A stretch of DNA of 64,000 nt from Maridesulfovibrio sp. (GCF_963677005.1 NZ_OY781616.1:689501-753500), one strand, 5' to 3'; positions 7,805-17,080 are shown, numbered from the stretch's first letter. Translations and numbers: made by a program. The notes: generated by a model from the sequence alone, not told the origin.

Positions 7805-9202
7805 TTAGAACTTGTAAACGAGACCAACTGCGAACTTGAGCATGGGATCGTCTTTGCCGTCACGGTTAGTGTCGTAAGAATCCCAAACGCCTCTGTCGAG
7901 GTCAACGTCTACGTAACCGAATTCAACGATAGCTGCCAGTTCGTCGTAGATCTGGTAGTTGGTGTTGAAGTCGATTTCAAAGAACTGGTCTTTGGTGGTC
8001 AGGAACTTGCCGTCAGCACTGATGTTGGTCAGTCCGCCAGCGGCTGCGTTCTGGATCAGGTCTTTGTCGTTGGTACCCTTTCCGTACAGGAAGATCAGGT
8101 CGTGGCTCAGTTTATCCAGGAAGGAGATGTTTTCAAGAGCAAGACCGATGGTCCAGAAACCGACCTGGTTCTGATCATCAAGGTCAGTAGAGGTCAGAGC
8201 GGAACCACCGAAGTAGGTGGTACCCATTGCCCAGTCATTGTTGATGGAGGGCAGACGTTCGGAACCGTTGTCGGTTTTGTCGTCTTCACCGGTGGAGTAT
8301 GCGAACATCAGTTTGGGCTGTACGAAGTCCAGACCGGTGTAAGCGAGGTCGGCGTCGAAGAGCAGACCGGAACGGTCATTGCGTTTCTGGTTGGCATCGA
8401 TAGCACCGTAAACGATATCAGCGTTGAAAACGATGGGATCGAACATGGTCAGGGAGAAGGAAGTACCAAGCCACCATGCGGAAAGGTTCTTGTTGAAATT
8501 GGTTGCACCGGGAGCAGTCAAGCCTTTGTCGGCTGCAACTTCGTTGTAGGAATCTTTGCCGATCAGGCCGTACATGAAGTACGGGGTAGCTTCCATGCCA
8601 TCGATGGTGATGGGCAGAGCTGCGTAGAACAGATCGATTTCATCGTCGTATTCCATAGCAGTGGTGGTGGTGTGAGCGTTGTCGGTAGAGTTCTTGTCGT
8701 ATGCACGGATGTAACCGAGGGTCAGACCGAGCTGGTCGATGATCGGGGTTTCTACGAACAGTGCGCCTGCATCGAGGTCACCAAGAACCATGTTGCCGGA
8801 AGCAGCGCCGGGCAGGTTGATGGAAAAGATACCTGCGGTGGTCAGAACTTCAGTTCCGGGGAAACGGTACTGCAGGAACATTCTTTTGATGCCCAGAGCA
8901 CGGTCAGTGGAGCCGGAGCTCATATCGGAATCAGAACCACCTACGCGGGTTTTGTATTCAACATACAATTCGGACATCAGGTTTTCGTTTGCGATGAAAC
9001 GGAACTGAGTACGAGCACGGAAGTAGAAGTTCAGGTCGTCTTCCTGGTTGCCGTTGTGTTTGGCGGAAAGGAAGTCGCTGTTGTCCATGATGTTCATCTG
9101 GAACTGGAACTGGCCTTTAGCTTCCAGATCAACTGCGGAAGCAGAAGCGGCGAAGCCCAGAACCAGAGTTGCCAGGATGGCAAGAATGGTAAGTTTTTTC
9201 AT
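7805..9202 (-). CDS. Outer membrane homotrimeric porin (Desulfovibrio type)
   Basis: 465 residues. A classic signal peptide (MKKLTILAILATLVLGFAAS, cleavage after ASA near residue 23) is followed by alternating beta-strand sequence, rich in Asp, Asn, Gly and aromatic residues. It ends in VGLVYKF with the terminal Phe needed for outer-membrane assembly. The protein should form a trimeric beta-barrel channel for small solutes. The gene stands alone with its own promoter and strong terminator and uses optimal-looking codons, consistent with an abundant protein. Solute specificity cannot be read. Start is supported by GAAGGA 8 bases upstream. Confidence 0.88.
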   Translation of the reverse strand: MKKLTILAILATLVLGFAASASAVDLEAKGQFQFQMNIMDNSDFLSAKHNGNQEDDLNFYFRARTQFRFIANENLMSELYVEYKTRVGGSDSDMSSGSTDRALGIKRMFLQYRFPGTEVLTTAGIFSINLPGAASGNMVLGDLDAGALFVETPIIDQLGLTLGYIRAYDKNSTDNAHTTTTAMEYDDEIDLFYAALPITIDGMEATPYFMYGLIGKDSYNEVAADKGLTAPGATNFNKNLSAWWLGTSFSLTMFDPIVFNADIVYGAIDANQKRNDRSGLLFDADLAYTGLDFVQPKLMFAYSTGEDDKTDNGSERLPSINNDWAMGTTYFGGSALTSTDLDDQNQVGFWTIGLALENISFLDKLSHDLIFLYGKGTNDKDLIQNAAAGGLTNISADGKFLTTKDQFFEIDFNTNYQIYDELAAIVEFGYVDVDLDRGVWDSYDTNRDGKDDPMLKFAVGLVYKF

Positions 9203-9268
9203 TTAATTATTCCTTCTTTTGCTGAATAACTGTTTGGCAATATTGCCTGACGCCTACCTTCAGTGACA

Positions 9269-9297
9269 TTTCTAGCCGTTCATTAATCGCATTGCAA
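9269..9297 (-). promoter_or_regulatory. Candidate promoter of the porin gene
   Basis: On the minus strand, -35 TTGCAA (9297-9292), 17 bp, then -10 TAGAAA (9274-9269). It gives a leader of roughly 60 bases before the porin ATG at 9202. The upstream A/T tracts at 9310-9360 could act as an UP element. Confidence 0.4.
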
Positions 9298-9422
9298 GCT
9301 TAAAATTACATTTTTTTGACTGAGGTTAAATTTTTTTTACCGTATAATTTTTTTTACTCTCGGATTGTTTTAAAAATATAGAAAATGTTTAGACTTAGAA
9401 CAAAGGACAGTGTGGTCCTTTG

Positions 9423-9449
9423 TTGACAAGGGTTTTGCTCGGATATATC
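9423..9449 (+). promoter_or_regulatory. Candidate promoter of uvrC
   Basis: A perfect TTGACA at 9423-9428 is followed after 15 bp by TATATC at 9444-9449. It lies inside the 5' extension of the uvrC open frame, which supports the downstream ATG at 9503 as the real start. The rest of the roughly 300-bp gap (9203-9502) is A/T-rich and holds the divergent porin promoter. Confidence 0.45.
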
Positions 9450-9502
9450 CCGTAAAAAGGGTTATGCAGCCCGGTTTAAATTTTTTTACGGATGTTTTTG
9501 TC

Positions 9503-11305
9503 ATGAATTTTGAATTTGTCAGTGCCGATTACCCGACATCTCCCGGAGTGTACCTTATGAAGGATACTCTTGGCCGGATTATATATGTAGGAAAAGCCAG
9601 AGATCTGCGTCGAAGGCTTTCGTCCTATTTTCGGGCTGTTCAGAAACACACGCCTAAAACCAGGGTGCTTGTCTCGAAAATCAGGGCTATTGATACAATG
9701 GTGACTGCGACAGAGAAAGAAGCCCTGCTGCTTGAAGCAAGTCTGATCAAAAAGCACCGGCCCCGGTATAATGTCGTCCTGCGCGATGATAAACAGTATG
9801 TGCTTTTTCAATTGGATAAAAAATCCGAGTACCCGCGTCTGCGATTGACCAGAAAGGTAGTCAGGGACGGCTCGGTGTATTTCGGTCCTTATACATCCAG
9901 CTACTATGCGCGAGAAACCTGGAAACTGCTGGGCAAGGTCTTTCCGCTGCGCAAGTGTTCGGACTCGGCTTTTAAGAATAGGGTCCGGCCCTGTCTCTAT
10001 CATGATATGAAGCAGTGCCTTGGGCCCTGCGTCAATGTTATTCCCCATGATGAATACATGGGCATGGTTCGCAAGGTGGAGATGCTCCTTTCGGGAAGAG
10101 CCGGGGACCTGCTGGCTTTTTTACGAAAAGAAATGGACACCGCTGCTGCCGCATTGGAGTATGAACGGGCCGCAGTTTTTCGGGATCAGATCAAAGCCGT
10201 GACCAAGACTGTCGAAAAGCAGTCGGTTGTCCTTGGAGAAAGGACGGATATTGATGTCCTGGGTTTGTCCGAATCCGATCGCGGAGTTGCTCTGGGGCTT
10301 CTCTTCGTGCGCAGGGGGCGGCTTCTGGACAAGAAAAATTTTTTCTGGCCCGGACTTAGTCTTGAAGACGGGGAGGAAATTCTGCAGAGTTTCATTGCCC
10401 AGTTTTACACCGCTACGAAATTCATTCCTACCCGGCTGATTGTTCCGTTCGAGTTTGATATGGACGGTTCCGCCGAGATTCTTTCGGATAGGAGCCGGAC
10501 TCCTGTGCGCATTGTAACCGCCCATACCGGAGAGGAAAAACGACTTCTTGAAATCGCCCGGAAGAATGCGGCCATCGGGGCGAGGGAGAAAAAGAATGAT
10601 TCGATTCTTGATGTTCTGGCGGCCAAACTGCATCTTCAGGGGCTACCGAATCGTATCGAATGTATTGATGCCTCGCATCTTGGCGGGGAAGGCATGCGTG
10701 TCGGCATGGTTGTTTACGAAGAGGCCGGGGCGGAAAAGTCGCAGTACCGGACCTATTCCTTTCCGGAATTGGAACATTCCTCCGATGATTACGCCGCTCT
10801 GTACAGCTGGGTTGTCAGGCGGATAGAATCCGGACCGCCATGGGCCGACCTTATATTGATTGATGGCGGCAGGGGACAACTGGCTTCTGTTGAAAAGGCT
10901 TTTGCCGATAACTGGAAAGAAGAGGGACCGATACCGCAATTTGCCTCCATAGCCAAAGGCCCGACCCGTAAGGCAGGTGAGCTTGAAGACCGGATTTTTC
11001 TGCCCGGACGCAAGAATCATCTCCCGCTCAAGGGTGGCAGTCCCGAACTTCTGTTTCTGCAACGCGTGCGGGATGAGGCGCACAGGTTCGTAATCGGCAG
11101 GCAGCGCAAGTCACGGAAAAAGAAAGTGTTGCAGAGTGAGGTCCTTTCTCTTCCGGGAATAGGGCCGAAAACTGCCCGGCTGCTTTGGGATGCCTTCGGG
11201 GCCGTGGACAGGATGAAAGCCGCCACAGAGGAAGAATTGGCCGGGATTACGGGCATAGGTAAAAAACGTGCGCGGCAGATTTATGAAGCCTTCAAGGATG
11301 TTTAG
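9503..11305 (+). CDS. uvrC: Excinuclease ABC subunit C
   Basis: 600 residues from ATG 9503. The frame stays open 31 codons upstream, but MNFEFVSADYPTSPGVYLMKD is the family start. UvrC makes the two incisions around a lesion in nucleotide excision repair. Domains in order: GIY-YIG nuclease (residues 10-95, GRIIYVGKARDLRRRL), a cysteine-containing region (RPCLYHDMKQCLGPC), UVR (about 200-235), RNase H-like nuclease (about 370-540, IECIDASHLGGEGMRVGMV and LILIDGGRGQL), and paired helix-hairpin-helix motifs at the end (LPGIGPKTARLL, ITGIGKKRARQIY). Complete. It is not flanked by other uvr genes. Confidence 0.96.
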   Translation: MNFEFVSADYPTSPGVYLMKDTLGRIIYVGKARDLRRRLSSYFRAVQKHTPKTRVLVSKIRAIDTMVTATEKEALLLEASLIKKHRPRYNVVLRDDKQYVLFQLDKKSEYPRLRLTRKVVRDGSVYFGPYTSSYYARETWKLLGKVFPLRKCSDSAFKNRVRPCLYHDMKQCLGPCVNVIPHDEYMGMVRKVEMLLSGRAGDLLAFLRKEMDTAAAALEYERAAVFRDQIKAVTKTVEKQSVVLGERTDIDVLGLSESDRGVALGLLFVRRGRLLDKKNFFWPGLSLEDGEEILQSFIAQFYTATKFIPTRLIVPFEFDMDGSAEILSDRSRTPVRIVTAHTGEEKRLLEIARKNAAIGAREKKNDSILDVLAAKLHLQGLPNRIECIDASHLGGEGMRVGMVVYEEAGAEKSQYRTYSFPELEHSSDDYAALYSWVVRRIESGPPWADLILIDGGRGQLASVEKAFADNWKEEGPIPQFASIAKGPTRKAGELEDRIFLPGRKNHLPLKGGSPELLFLQRVRDEAHRFVIGRQRKSRKKKVLQSEVLSLPGIGPKTARLLWDAFGAVDRMKAATEEELAGITGIGKKRARQIYEAFKDV

Positions 11306-11393
11306 TCTGGATATTTCGTAATATGGTTATTGCCTTAGTTCTGCAAATTTTTGATTTTAGTGACGACTTTCAATGCAGCAATTTTAAATTATC

Positions 11394-11542
11394 AGGGAGT
11401 CCAAAGGCCCATCAGCCCTTAGGCGAGATGCTTTGCTTCAAGTCTTAGGGATGTGGAGAGCAGAGATTGATTATCCCCTTTGGCCGTCGGAGACGAAATC
11501 AAATTATCAAAAGCTCGAGGCGCATCAAATTCAGTTTATTAA
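11394..11542 (+). repeat. Dispersed intergenic repeat, copy 1 (with internal insertion)
   Basis: Positions 11471-11542 match 26700-26771 at 64 of 72 bases, and 11394-11407 (AGGGAGTCCAAAGG) match 26683-26696 at 12 of 14. In copy 2 the CCAAAGGGGA and TCCCCTTTGG arms form a tight hairpin. Here about 63 unrelated bases separate them. The repeat is read through by the 5' extension of the kup frame and would encode a basic peptide (IIPFGRRRRNQ). Confidence 0.75.
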
Positions 11543-11592
11543 ATGTGTTTTGTGCGGAGTTAGGGAACAACCTCGTGAGGGATAATCCTGTT

Positions 11593-13455
11593 ATGAAGAA
11601 GATAGATTCGGAAAAAAGACAGATCAAACTGGCCCTTGGTGCTCTAGGGGTTGTTTTCGGAGATATCGGTACCAGTCCGTTGTACGCCATGAAGGCCTGT
11701 TTCAGCGGGCATCACGCCATCCCTCTCAATCCGGCCAATGTTCTTGGAGTGCTTTCGCTCATTATCTGGTCTTTACTGATCGTTATCTGTTTGAAATATG
11801 TAACCTTCGTCATGGCTGCAGATAATGAAGGGGAGGGGGGGATTTTCGCTCTGTATGAACTGGTCTGCACCAAAAGCAAATGCCGGTCCCTGTCCTTTAT
11901 GCTGATTGCCGCTATGATAGGCGGGGCGTTGCTTTACGGAGACGGAGTGATAACTCCGGCCATCTCCGTCCTTTCCGCAGTGGAAGGGCTGGATGTGGCC
12001 ACAACGGCGGCCCATGCTTATACCACACACATTTCCTGCGCCATACTTCTGGGCCTTTTTGCCTTTCAGAGCAGCGGAACGGACAGGATCGGCAAGCTGT
12101 TCGGTCCGGTTATGCTTGTCTGGTTCTCGTTGACAGGGGTTTACGGGTTTCTTGCTGCGAGCCACAATCCGGAGGTTTTGCAGGCCTTCAGTCCTTACTA
12201 TGCGGTACGTTTTTTCGCGGATAACGGGCTGGCCGGATGCATGGTGCTTGGGGCGGTGGTTCTTTGTGTAACCGGAGGGGAGGCCCTTTTTGCCGATATG
12301 GGACATTTCGGCCGCAAGCCGATCACGGTGTCCTGGTATCTTGTTGCCCTTCCAAGCCTGCTGCTTAATTATCTGGGACAGGGGGCAATTCTCACAGCCC
12401 GTCCGGAAACGATAATCAATCCGTTTTTCAGCCTTTTCCCTAAATATCTTATGCTGCCCATGGTCGGTCTGGCTACGCTGGCGGCAATAATTGCTTCTCA
12501 GGCCATAATTTCCGGGGCTTTTTCGCTTACTGCCCAGGCTGTGCATCTGGGATTCATTCCGCGCATCCGCATTGTCCAGACATCCGAGGACAATCCCGGG
12601 CAGGTTTATGTGCGTTCAGTTAACTGGATAATGGCTGTGCTGTGTATTCTGCTGGTTATTCTGTTCAAAGGGTCCGAGCATCTTGCCGGGGCATACGGCA
12701 TTGCCATTACCGGGACCATGGTCATTACAACATATCTTTTCTGGTTTTATCTGCGCGAACGAAAGTGGCCTGTTTTTGCCGCCGCCGTTCTTACAGGATT
12801 TTTTGCCGTGTTCGATATCGGCTTTTTCGTAGTCAATTTTACAAAAATTTCCGGTGGCGGATGGTTCCCCATTGCCCTTGCGGGAATCATTTCCTACGCC
12901 ATGTATGTGTGGATATGGGGACGTGCGCGTATGCGCGAGAACCTGCGGTTACGAGGACTTGAAGTTCGTGATCTTGAGTCTGAAATAGAAAAATATATGC
13001 TGGCCAAGGTTCCCGGTGAAGCTGTTTTCATGACTGCATCGGACTTTGTTCCGCATGCCTTTCTGCAGCACCTGCGTAATAACAGGGTGGTGCATGAGAA
13101 GCTTGTTTTTCTGCGCGTAAGAACTTCAAGCGAGCCTTTTCTGGACCCGCATAAACGTATTGTCGTAAAAAATATTGATAAGAATATATGGTGGTTGACT
13201 GTTAATTACGGTTTTATGGAAAAACCGAATCTATCGCTTGCACTGGTGCAGTCCTGGAACCAGATCGGTATAAGCAGTGCAGACAGCTATTTTTATGTGG
13301 GTCAGGTTCTGTTCCGGTTCAATGAGAATAACAATAGATCCCGGTTCAGAAGAAGATTGTTTATCAAGCTTAATGCCGTGGCTGAAGAGCCTTTGAATTA
13401 TTTAAAAATTCCGGCCGAAAAGGTGATTACGATAGGTACTTCAGTTCTGGTCTGA
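11593..13455 (+). CDS. kup: Kup-family potassium uptake protein
   Basis: 620 residues from ATG 11593, close to the E. coli Kup length of 622. A K+/H+ symporter in the inner membrane. It has the N-terminal GVVFGDIGTSPLYA signature, about 12 hydrophobic segments up to residue 430, and a roughly 190-residue cytoplasmic tail. The open frame runs 42 codons further upstream through the dispersed repeat; that part is basic, unlike Kup, and probably not translated. GAGGG lies 12 bases before the chosen ATG. Convergent with the Hpt gene, 43 bp apart, with no clear terminator between. Confidence 0.93.
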   Translation: MKKIDSEKRQIKLALGALGVVFGDIGTSPLYAMKACFSGHHAIPLNPANVLGVLSLIIWSLLIVICLKYVTFVMAADNEGEGGIFALYELVCTKSKCRSLSFMLIAAMIGGALLYGDGVITPAISVLSAVEGLDVATTAAHAYTTHISCAILLGLFAFQSSGTDRIGKLFGPVMLVWFSLTGVYGFLAASHNPEVLQAFSPYYAVRFFADNGLAGCMVLGAVVLCVTGGEALFADMGHFGRKPITVSWYLVALPSLLLNYLGQGAILTARPETIINPFFSLFPKYLMLPMVGLATLAAIIASQAIISGAFSLTAQAVHLGFIPRIRIVQTSEDNPGQVYVRSVNWIMAVLCILLVILFKGSEHLAGAYGIAITGTMVITTYLFWFYLRERKWPVFAAAVLTGFFAVFDIGFFVVNFTKISGGGWFPIALAGIISYAMYVWIWGRARMRENLRLRGLEVRDLESEIEKYMLAKVPGEAVFMTASDFVPHAFLQHLRNNRVVHEKLVFLRVRTSSEPFLDPHKRIVVKNIDKNIWWLTVNYGFMEKPNLSLALVQSWNQIGISSADSYFYVGQVLFRFNENNNRSRFRRRLFIKLNAVAEEPLNYLKIPAEKVITIGTSVLV

Positions 13456-13498
13456 TGTGTGGCGTGGATCTGCGCGCAGGTAATTTTTTGAAAGGGGG

Positions 13499-13843
13499 TC
13501 AGTTTACATACTTGCTCATGAAATCGTAGACTTGTTTCATTTCGTCTTCAAGCAGGAGCAGGTTCTGCATTGACTCTTCCCTGTTGCCGTCACGGGCGCT
13601 GTACTCAAGTCTGAGGCATGCCTCCCGGACCCGGTCGGCCCCCATGGTGGCGGCTGCTCCTTTGAGAGAATGGGCCAGATATTTCAGTTCGTCCATTTCT
13701 TCGGATTCCAGGGCTGCTCTGATCTTGTGGACCCGGGCAGGTTCATCGCGCAAAAAAACATTAAAAAGTTTAATGAGAAAATCTTTTTTTGTCGCGGACA
13801 TGGTAGCAAGCCAATCTTTGTTGATAACTTCTTGAGCGTTCAT
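13499..13843 (-). CDS. Orphan histidine phosphotransfer (Hpt) domain protein
   Basis: 114 residues made of a single Hpt four-helix bundle. The phosphorylatable His58 lies in the standard context LAHSLKGAAATMGA. Such proteins relay phosphate between hybrid histidine kinases and response regulators in the cytoplasm. No kinase or receiver gene adjoins it, so its partners must be elsewhere. The start, MNAQEVINKDW, has an AAGG site 7 bases upstream (AAAGAAGGGATG). It is preceded by a 109-bp gap in which I see no other feature. Confidence 0.88.
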   Translation of the reverse strand: MNAQEVINKDWLATMSATKKDFLIKLFNVFLRDEPARVHKIRAALESEEMDELKYLAHSLKGAAATMGADRVREACLRLEYSARDGNREESMQNLLLLEDEMKQVYDFMSKYVN

Positions 13844-13952
13844 CCCTTCTTTATAATGTAAAACAAAATCTATTTCTATAGCTTTTCAGCCTTCAAGAGG
13901 AGAAAGGAATCAGATTTTAATATTGAACGGGATTGATTCTCTTTGGTTGAAT

Positions 13953-14840
13953 TTATAGCGAGTTAAAAATCTTATCGTCCCCACGCATAATGTTTAAAAT
14001 AAAATCAATTGTCTCTTTGACTCGTGTCAACTTACTTGAATCAGGGTTGACCTGTATCCAGAACTCCCTTTCAACGTATTTGTCAGGCAGAATCCGGACA
14101 AGGTCGGATTCAGTCTGAATCATGAAAAAAGGCAGGACCCCGATACCCGCTCCGGCCTTTATCGCACTCATTTGACCCAGCACGGTTGAACTGCGAAAAA
14201 CAGTTCTGGCAGCAGGGAATATTTCCTCTAAAAATCTCAGTCGCTGGTCGTACAGAAGGTCATCTATATACCCGATAAGCCGGTGTTCATTAAGGTCTGC
14301 AACATCCTGTATAGCCGGTGTGCTTTTCAGATACTCTATGCTTGCAAACAATCCGAATTTATAACTTATGATTTTTTCAACCATGATTCGTTTTGCTGTA
14401 GGCCTTGTCACCGTTATCAATATGTCTACTTCTCTTTTGGACAGGCTGTAATAAATAGGGACAGATACAAGCTCCACCTCCAGCAACGGATTTTTTTCCT
14501 GCAAAGCCTTAAGCTCTGAAGCAAGGTAGCAGTTACCCAGGCCGTCAGGAGTTCCTATGCGTATTTTCCCGGTCAATTGCTGGCTGTTTACGGAAATATG
14601 TTCCTTGAATTTCAGCGCTGAGCGTTCAAATTCCTCTGCAAAGGGAATCATTTTTTCTCCCGCCGGAGTCAGAATACATCCTCTTTCTGTTCTGGCGAAT
14701 AGATCTACCTCCAGCGCTTTTTCTAATGCAGATATTCTCCGCGATACCGTGCTGTGAGTAACCTGAAGCTGTTTTGCGGCTGCAACAAATGAATTATTTC
14801 TGCTTACTGAAAGAAAAAATTGAATATCATTCCAGTTCAT
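13953..14840 (-). CDS. LysR-family transcriptional regulator
   Basis: 295 residues from ATG 14840 (MNWNDIQFFLSVSRNNSF), preceded by AGGGGA. An upstream ATG at 14879 is in frame but lacks the family N-terminus. The winged helix-turn-helix occupies residues 1-65 (FVAAAKQLQVTHSTVSRRISALEKAL) and a periplasmic-binding-protein-like effector domain residues 90-290. It is transcribed divergently from the AEC-type permease gene at 14981, 140 bp away, the standard arrangement for a LysR protein and its target. Effector unknown. The gene is visibly A/T-richer than its neighbours. Confidence 0.92.
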   Translation of the reverse strand: MNWNDIQFFLSVSRNNSFVAAAKQLQVTHSTVSRRISALEKALEVDLFARTERGCILTPAGEKMIPFAEEFERSALKFKEHISVNSQQLTGKIRIGTPDGLGNCYLASELKALQEKNPLLEVELVSVPIYYSLSKREVDILITVTRPTAKRIMVEKIISYKFGLFASIEYLKSTPAIQDVADLNEHRLIGYIDDLLYDQRLRFLEEIFPAARTVFRSSTVLGQMSAIKAGAGIGVLPFFMIQTESDLVRILPDKYVEREFWIQVNPDSSKLTRVKETIDFILNIMRGDDKIFNSL

Positions 14841-14909
14841 TTCAAAACTTTCCCCTTTATATCTGTGTCCGCTTTGCATTTATGCACATCTGATGCGTAA
14901 CAATTCGCG

Positions 14910-14938
14910 TTGACTGATTATTTTTGTTTATCTAACTT
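14910..14938 (+). promoter_or_regulatory. Candidate promoter for the AEC permease in the LysR-permease divergent region
   Basis: TTGACT (14910-14915), 17 bp, TAACTT (14933-14938). The 140-bp region between the divergent starts should also hold the LysR operator. T-N11-A candidates exist, but none is convincing enough to name. Confidence 0.4.
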
Positions 14939-14980
14939 TTCTGAAATCAATTGACCACTTAATTTTCGGGACATCTGAAT

Positions 14981-15877
14981 ATGGAAAAATTTTTTATTAT
15001 CAGTCTGTTTGTTGGGTTGGGAGCTGTTTTCAAACGTTTTAAATCCTTCCCGGAACAGACTCCGCAAGTACTCAATATGGTTGCTCTATATGCGGCATTG
15101 CCGGCTGTAATTCTTCTTAAGATCCCAACTCTCCATTTTTCGCGTGAAATGGTTATCCCTGCGACAATCCCATGGCTTATGCTGATTATTTCAGTATTGC
15201 TGGTGTTATGGGGAGAAAAGGTTTTCAGGTGGTCTAAGGAAGCCTCCGCTGTTCTTTTGCTTGTAGTTCCAATTGGGAATACCGCCTTCATGGGGGTCCC
15301 CATGGTTACGGCTTTCTTCGGGGAGGCAGGCATTCCTCATCTGATAGTTTATGATCAGTTAGGAACAATGTTAATTTTTGCTGTTTATGGTTCTGTTGTT
15401 TTATCCATATACAGCAATAGATCGAAATTGAAATTCCGGCAGATTGTTATAAAATCAATCCTTTTTCCTCCAACCCTGGCATTGATCGTCGGTCTTGCAA
15501 TGCATTCAAGGCAATATCCGGAATTAATCGCTGTTCTTTTGAATAATTTGTCCGGAATACTTACTCCATTGGTAATGATCGCAATCGGTTTTCAGCTTAA
15601 AATCCGTTTAAGTCCTGGTGTAATCTGTCCTTTGCTTTTCGGCTTGGCCGTCAAGTTGATAGTAGCACCGGGTGTAGCACTTATTGGATGCAATCTTGTC
15701 GGAATTACGGGTCTTTCTGTAAAAGTGTCTATTTTCGAGGCAGGAATGCCGCCAATGGTTACATCAGGAGCACTGGCTATAGCAGTCGGTCTGCTTCCGG
15801 AGTTGGCTGCGGCCACCGTAAGTACAGGCATGGTATTGTCTTTTTTTACATTGCCCTTGTTGTTTTTGATTTTATAG
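14981..15877 (+). CDS. AEC (auxin efflux carrier)-family permease
   Basis: 298 residues with about ten hydrophobic segments and the two-fold layout of the AEC/BART family. Characteristic features are the conserved NTAFMGVPM motif after the first half and EAGMPPMVTSGALA in the second half. Bacterial members export or import small organic acids such as malonate or malate. Divergent from the LysR regulator and followed 115 bp later by an FCD-type regulator, so it is probably inducible. The ribosome-binding site is weak (CGGGAC, 10 bases away). The substrate cannot be told from sequence. Confidence 0.88.
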   Translation: MEKFFIISLFVGLGAVFKRFKSFPEQTPQVLNMVALYAALPAVILLKIPTLHFSREMVIPATIPWLMLIISVLLVLWGEKVFRWSKEASAVLLLVVPIGNTAFMGVPMVTAFFGEAGIPHLIVYDQLGTMLIFAVYGSVVLSIYSNRSKLKFRQIVIKSILFPPTLALIVGLAMHSRQYPELIAVLLNNLSGILTPLVMIAIGFQLKIRLSPGVICPLLFGLAVKLIVAPGVALIGCNLVGITGLSVKVSIFEAGMPPMVTSGALAIAVGLLPELAAATVSTGMVLSFFTLPLLFLIL

Positions 15878-15992
15878 CTCACATTTAATATGTAACATTT
15901 TCGGTGTTAAGTATGATGTGCTGCTGAAATAGAACAGGTTATGCTTCATTTTAACTGAATCTATTTTATTCTACTTTCAATGGTGGGTAACT

Positions 15993-16955
15993 ATGAAGAT
16001 TTCTTTGACTCCGGAACTTGAAGAAATAATCAGAAAGAAAGTCGCTACAGGCCAGTATCTGGATGAAAGTGAGGTTATTCGTGAGTCTTTGCGGTTCAAG
16101 TTAGCCCATGATGATTTAGTCCACAGAATTGATTTAACAGGTGTGCAACATTCCTTTTATCTGAAAAGTCCATCTACTCCATCATCCGTACGGACTGATT
16201 CGGTACGGGCTGGAATGACACAGCATTCTGCTCCGAATGTCGGTTTGCAGGAAGAGAATGGCAGATCCGAATCAGACTATGTTTTCAGCCTTCTGCGTGA
16301 GAATATTTATCGAGGAGAATTGAAACCGGGTGAACTGCTTATTGGCGCGGATAGAATTGCAGAATTAATGGAAGTGTCATTGCAATCCGTTGACGAGGCA
16401 ATAAGTCTGCTGGTCGAAGCTGGTTTTCTGGAAGAACGGAAAAACAATGAATTCTATGTAATGCCGTTCGAAATACAAAACAGCACTAATCTGTTTTCCG
16501 CCGTCATTACTCCACAGAAGTCTTCGTTGGATGAACTTTTGGAAGTTCGGCTCGGATTGGAAACATATGGAGTCGGGCTTGCTGTAGAAAGGGCGGATAT
16601 GCGGGATGTCCAATATATGAAAGAGGCCCTGAATGAACTGACCATGGGACGTCCGGACAAAAAGAAAGCGCAGGAAGCCGATATTAAATTTCATATGGGA
16701 ATTGCATTTGCTTCACATAATCTTGTTCATATTGACTTGATACGACGTTTCTACGACTATATGTTTCACAGTATAAGCACACTGCATGAATTACTTTATG
16801 AAGAACCGCACAATCTTAAAATAATAGATCAACACCATTTTAAAATTTTGGATGCTATTACAGGAAGAGATAAAAAGAGTGCTGAGCGTTACATGCTGCA
16901 GCATATTCTTTTTTTGAAGTCTTTTATTCGTGATAAGTATTTAGGCGGGCAGTAA
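15993..16955 (+). CDS. Fusion regulator: ParD-like ribbon-helix-helix + GntR winged helix + FCD effector domain
   Basis: 320 residues. Residues 1-36 (MKISLTPELEEIIRKKVATG onward) look like the RHH DNA-binding domain of ParD antitoxins. A hydrophilic linker of about 55 residues follows. Residues 94-160 are a GntR-type winged helix in which the usual SRTPVREAL recognition stretch has become SLQSVDEAI. Residues 175-315 are an all-helical FCD domain with its metal ligands intact (Asp230, His234, His281 or His282, His304), which should bind a carboxylate ligand. The frame is continuous, so this is a real fusion and not an artefact. No ParE toxin gene is nearby. Likely a regulator of the preceding permease; start supported by GGTGGG. 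Confidence 0.8.
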   Translation: MKISLTPELEEIIRKKVATGQYLDESEVIRESLRFKLAHDDLVHRIDLTGVQHSFYLKSPSTPSSVRTDSVRAGMTQHSAPNVGLQEENGRSESDYVFSLLRENIYRGELKPGELLIGADRIAELMEVSLQSVDEAISLLVEAGFLEERKNNEFYVMPFEIQNSTNLFSAVITPQKSSLDELLEVRLGLETYGVGLAVERADMRDVQYMKEALNELTMGRPDKKKAQEADIKFHMGIAFASHNLVHIDLIRRFYDYMFHSISTLHELLYEEPHNLKIIDQHHFKILDAITGRDKKSAERYMLQHILFLKSFIRDKYLGGQ

Positions 16956-17080
16956 GCTAAGCTTATTAATAATTTAACAGCTGAGTGTCTGATTCGCAAA
17001 TTTAAGTTTTATGGAAAATCAGGACAACGTCTCGGCAACCACGGATGTTCTCCGGTTATTAGAATTGAATGGAGGTTCGG

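Noticed and set aside
15993..16955. ParD-ParE toxin-antitoxin system
   Set aside because: The ParD-like segment is part of a longer regulator, and no ParE-like gene lies on either side.
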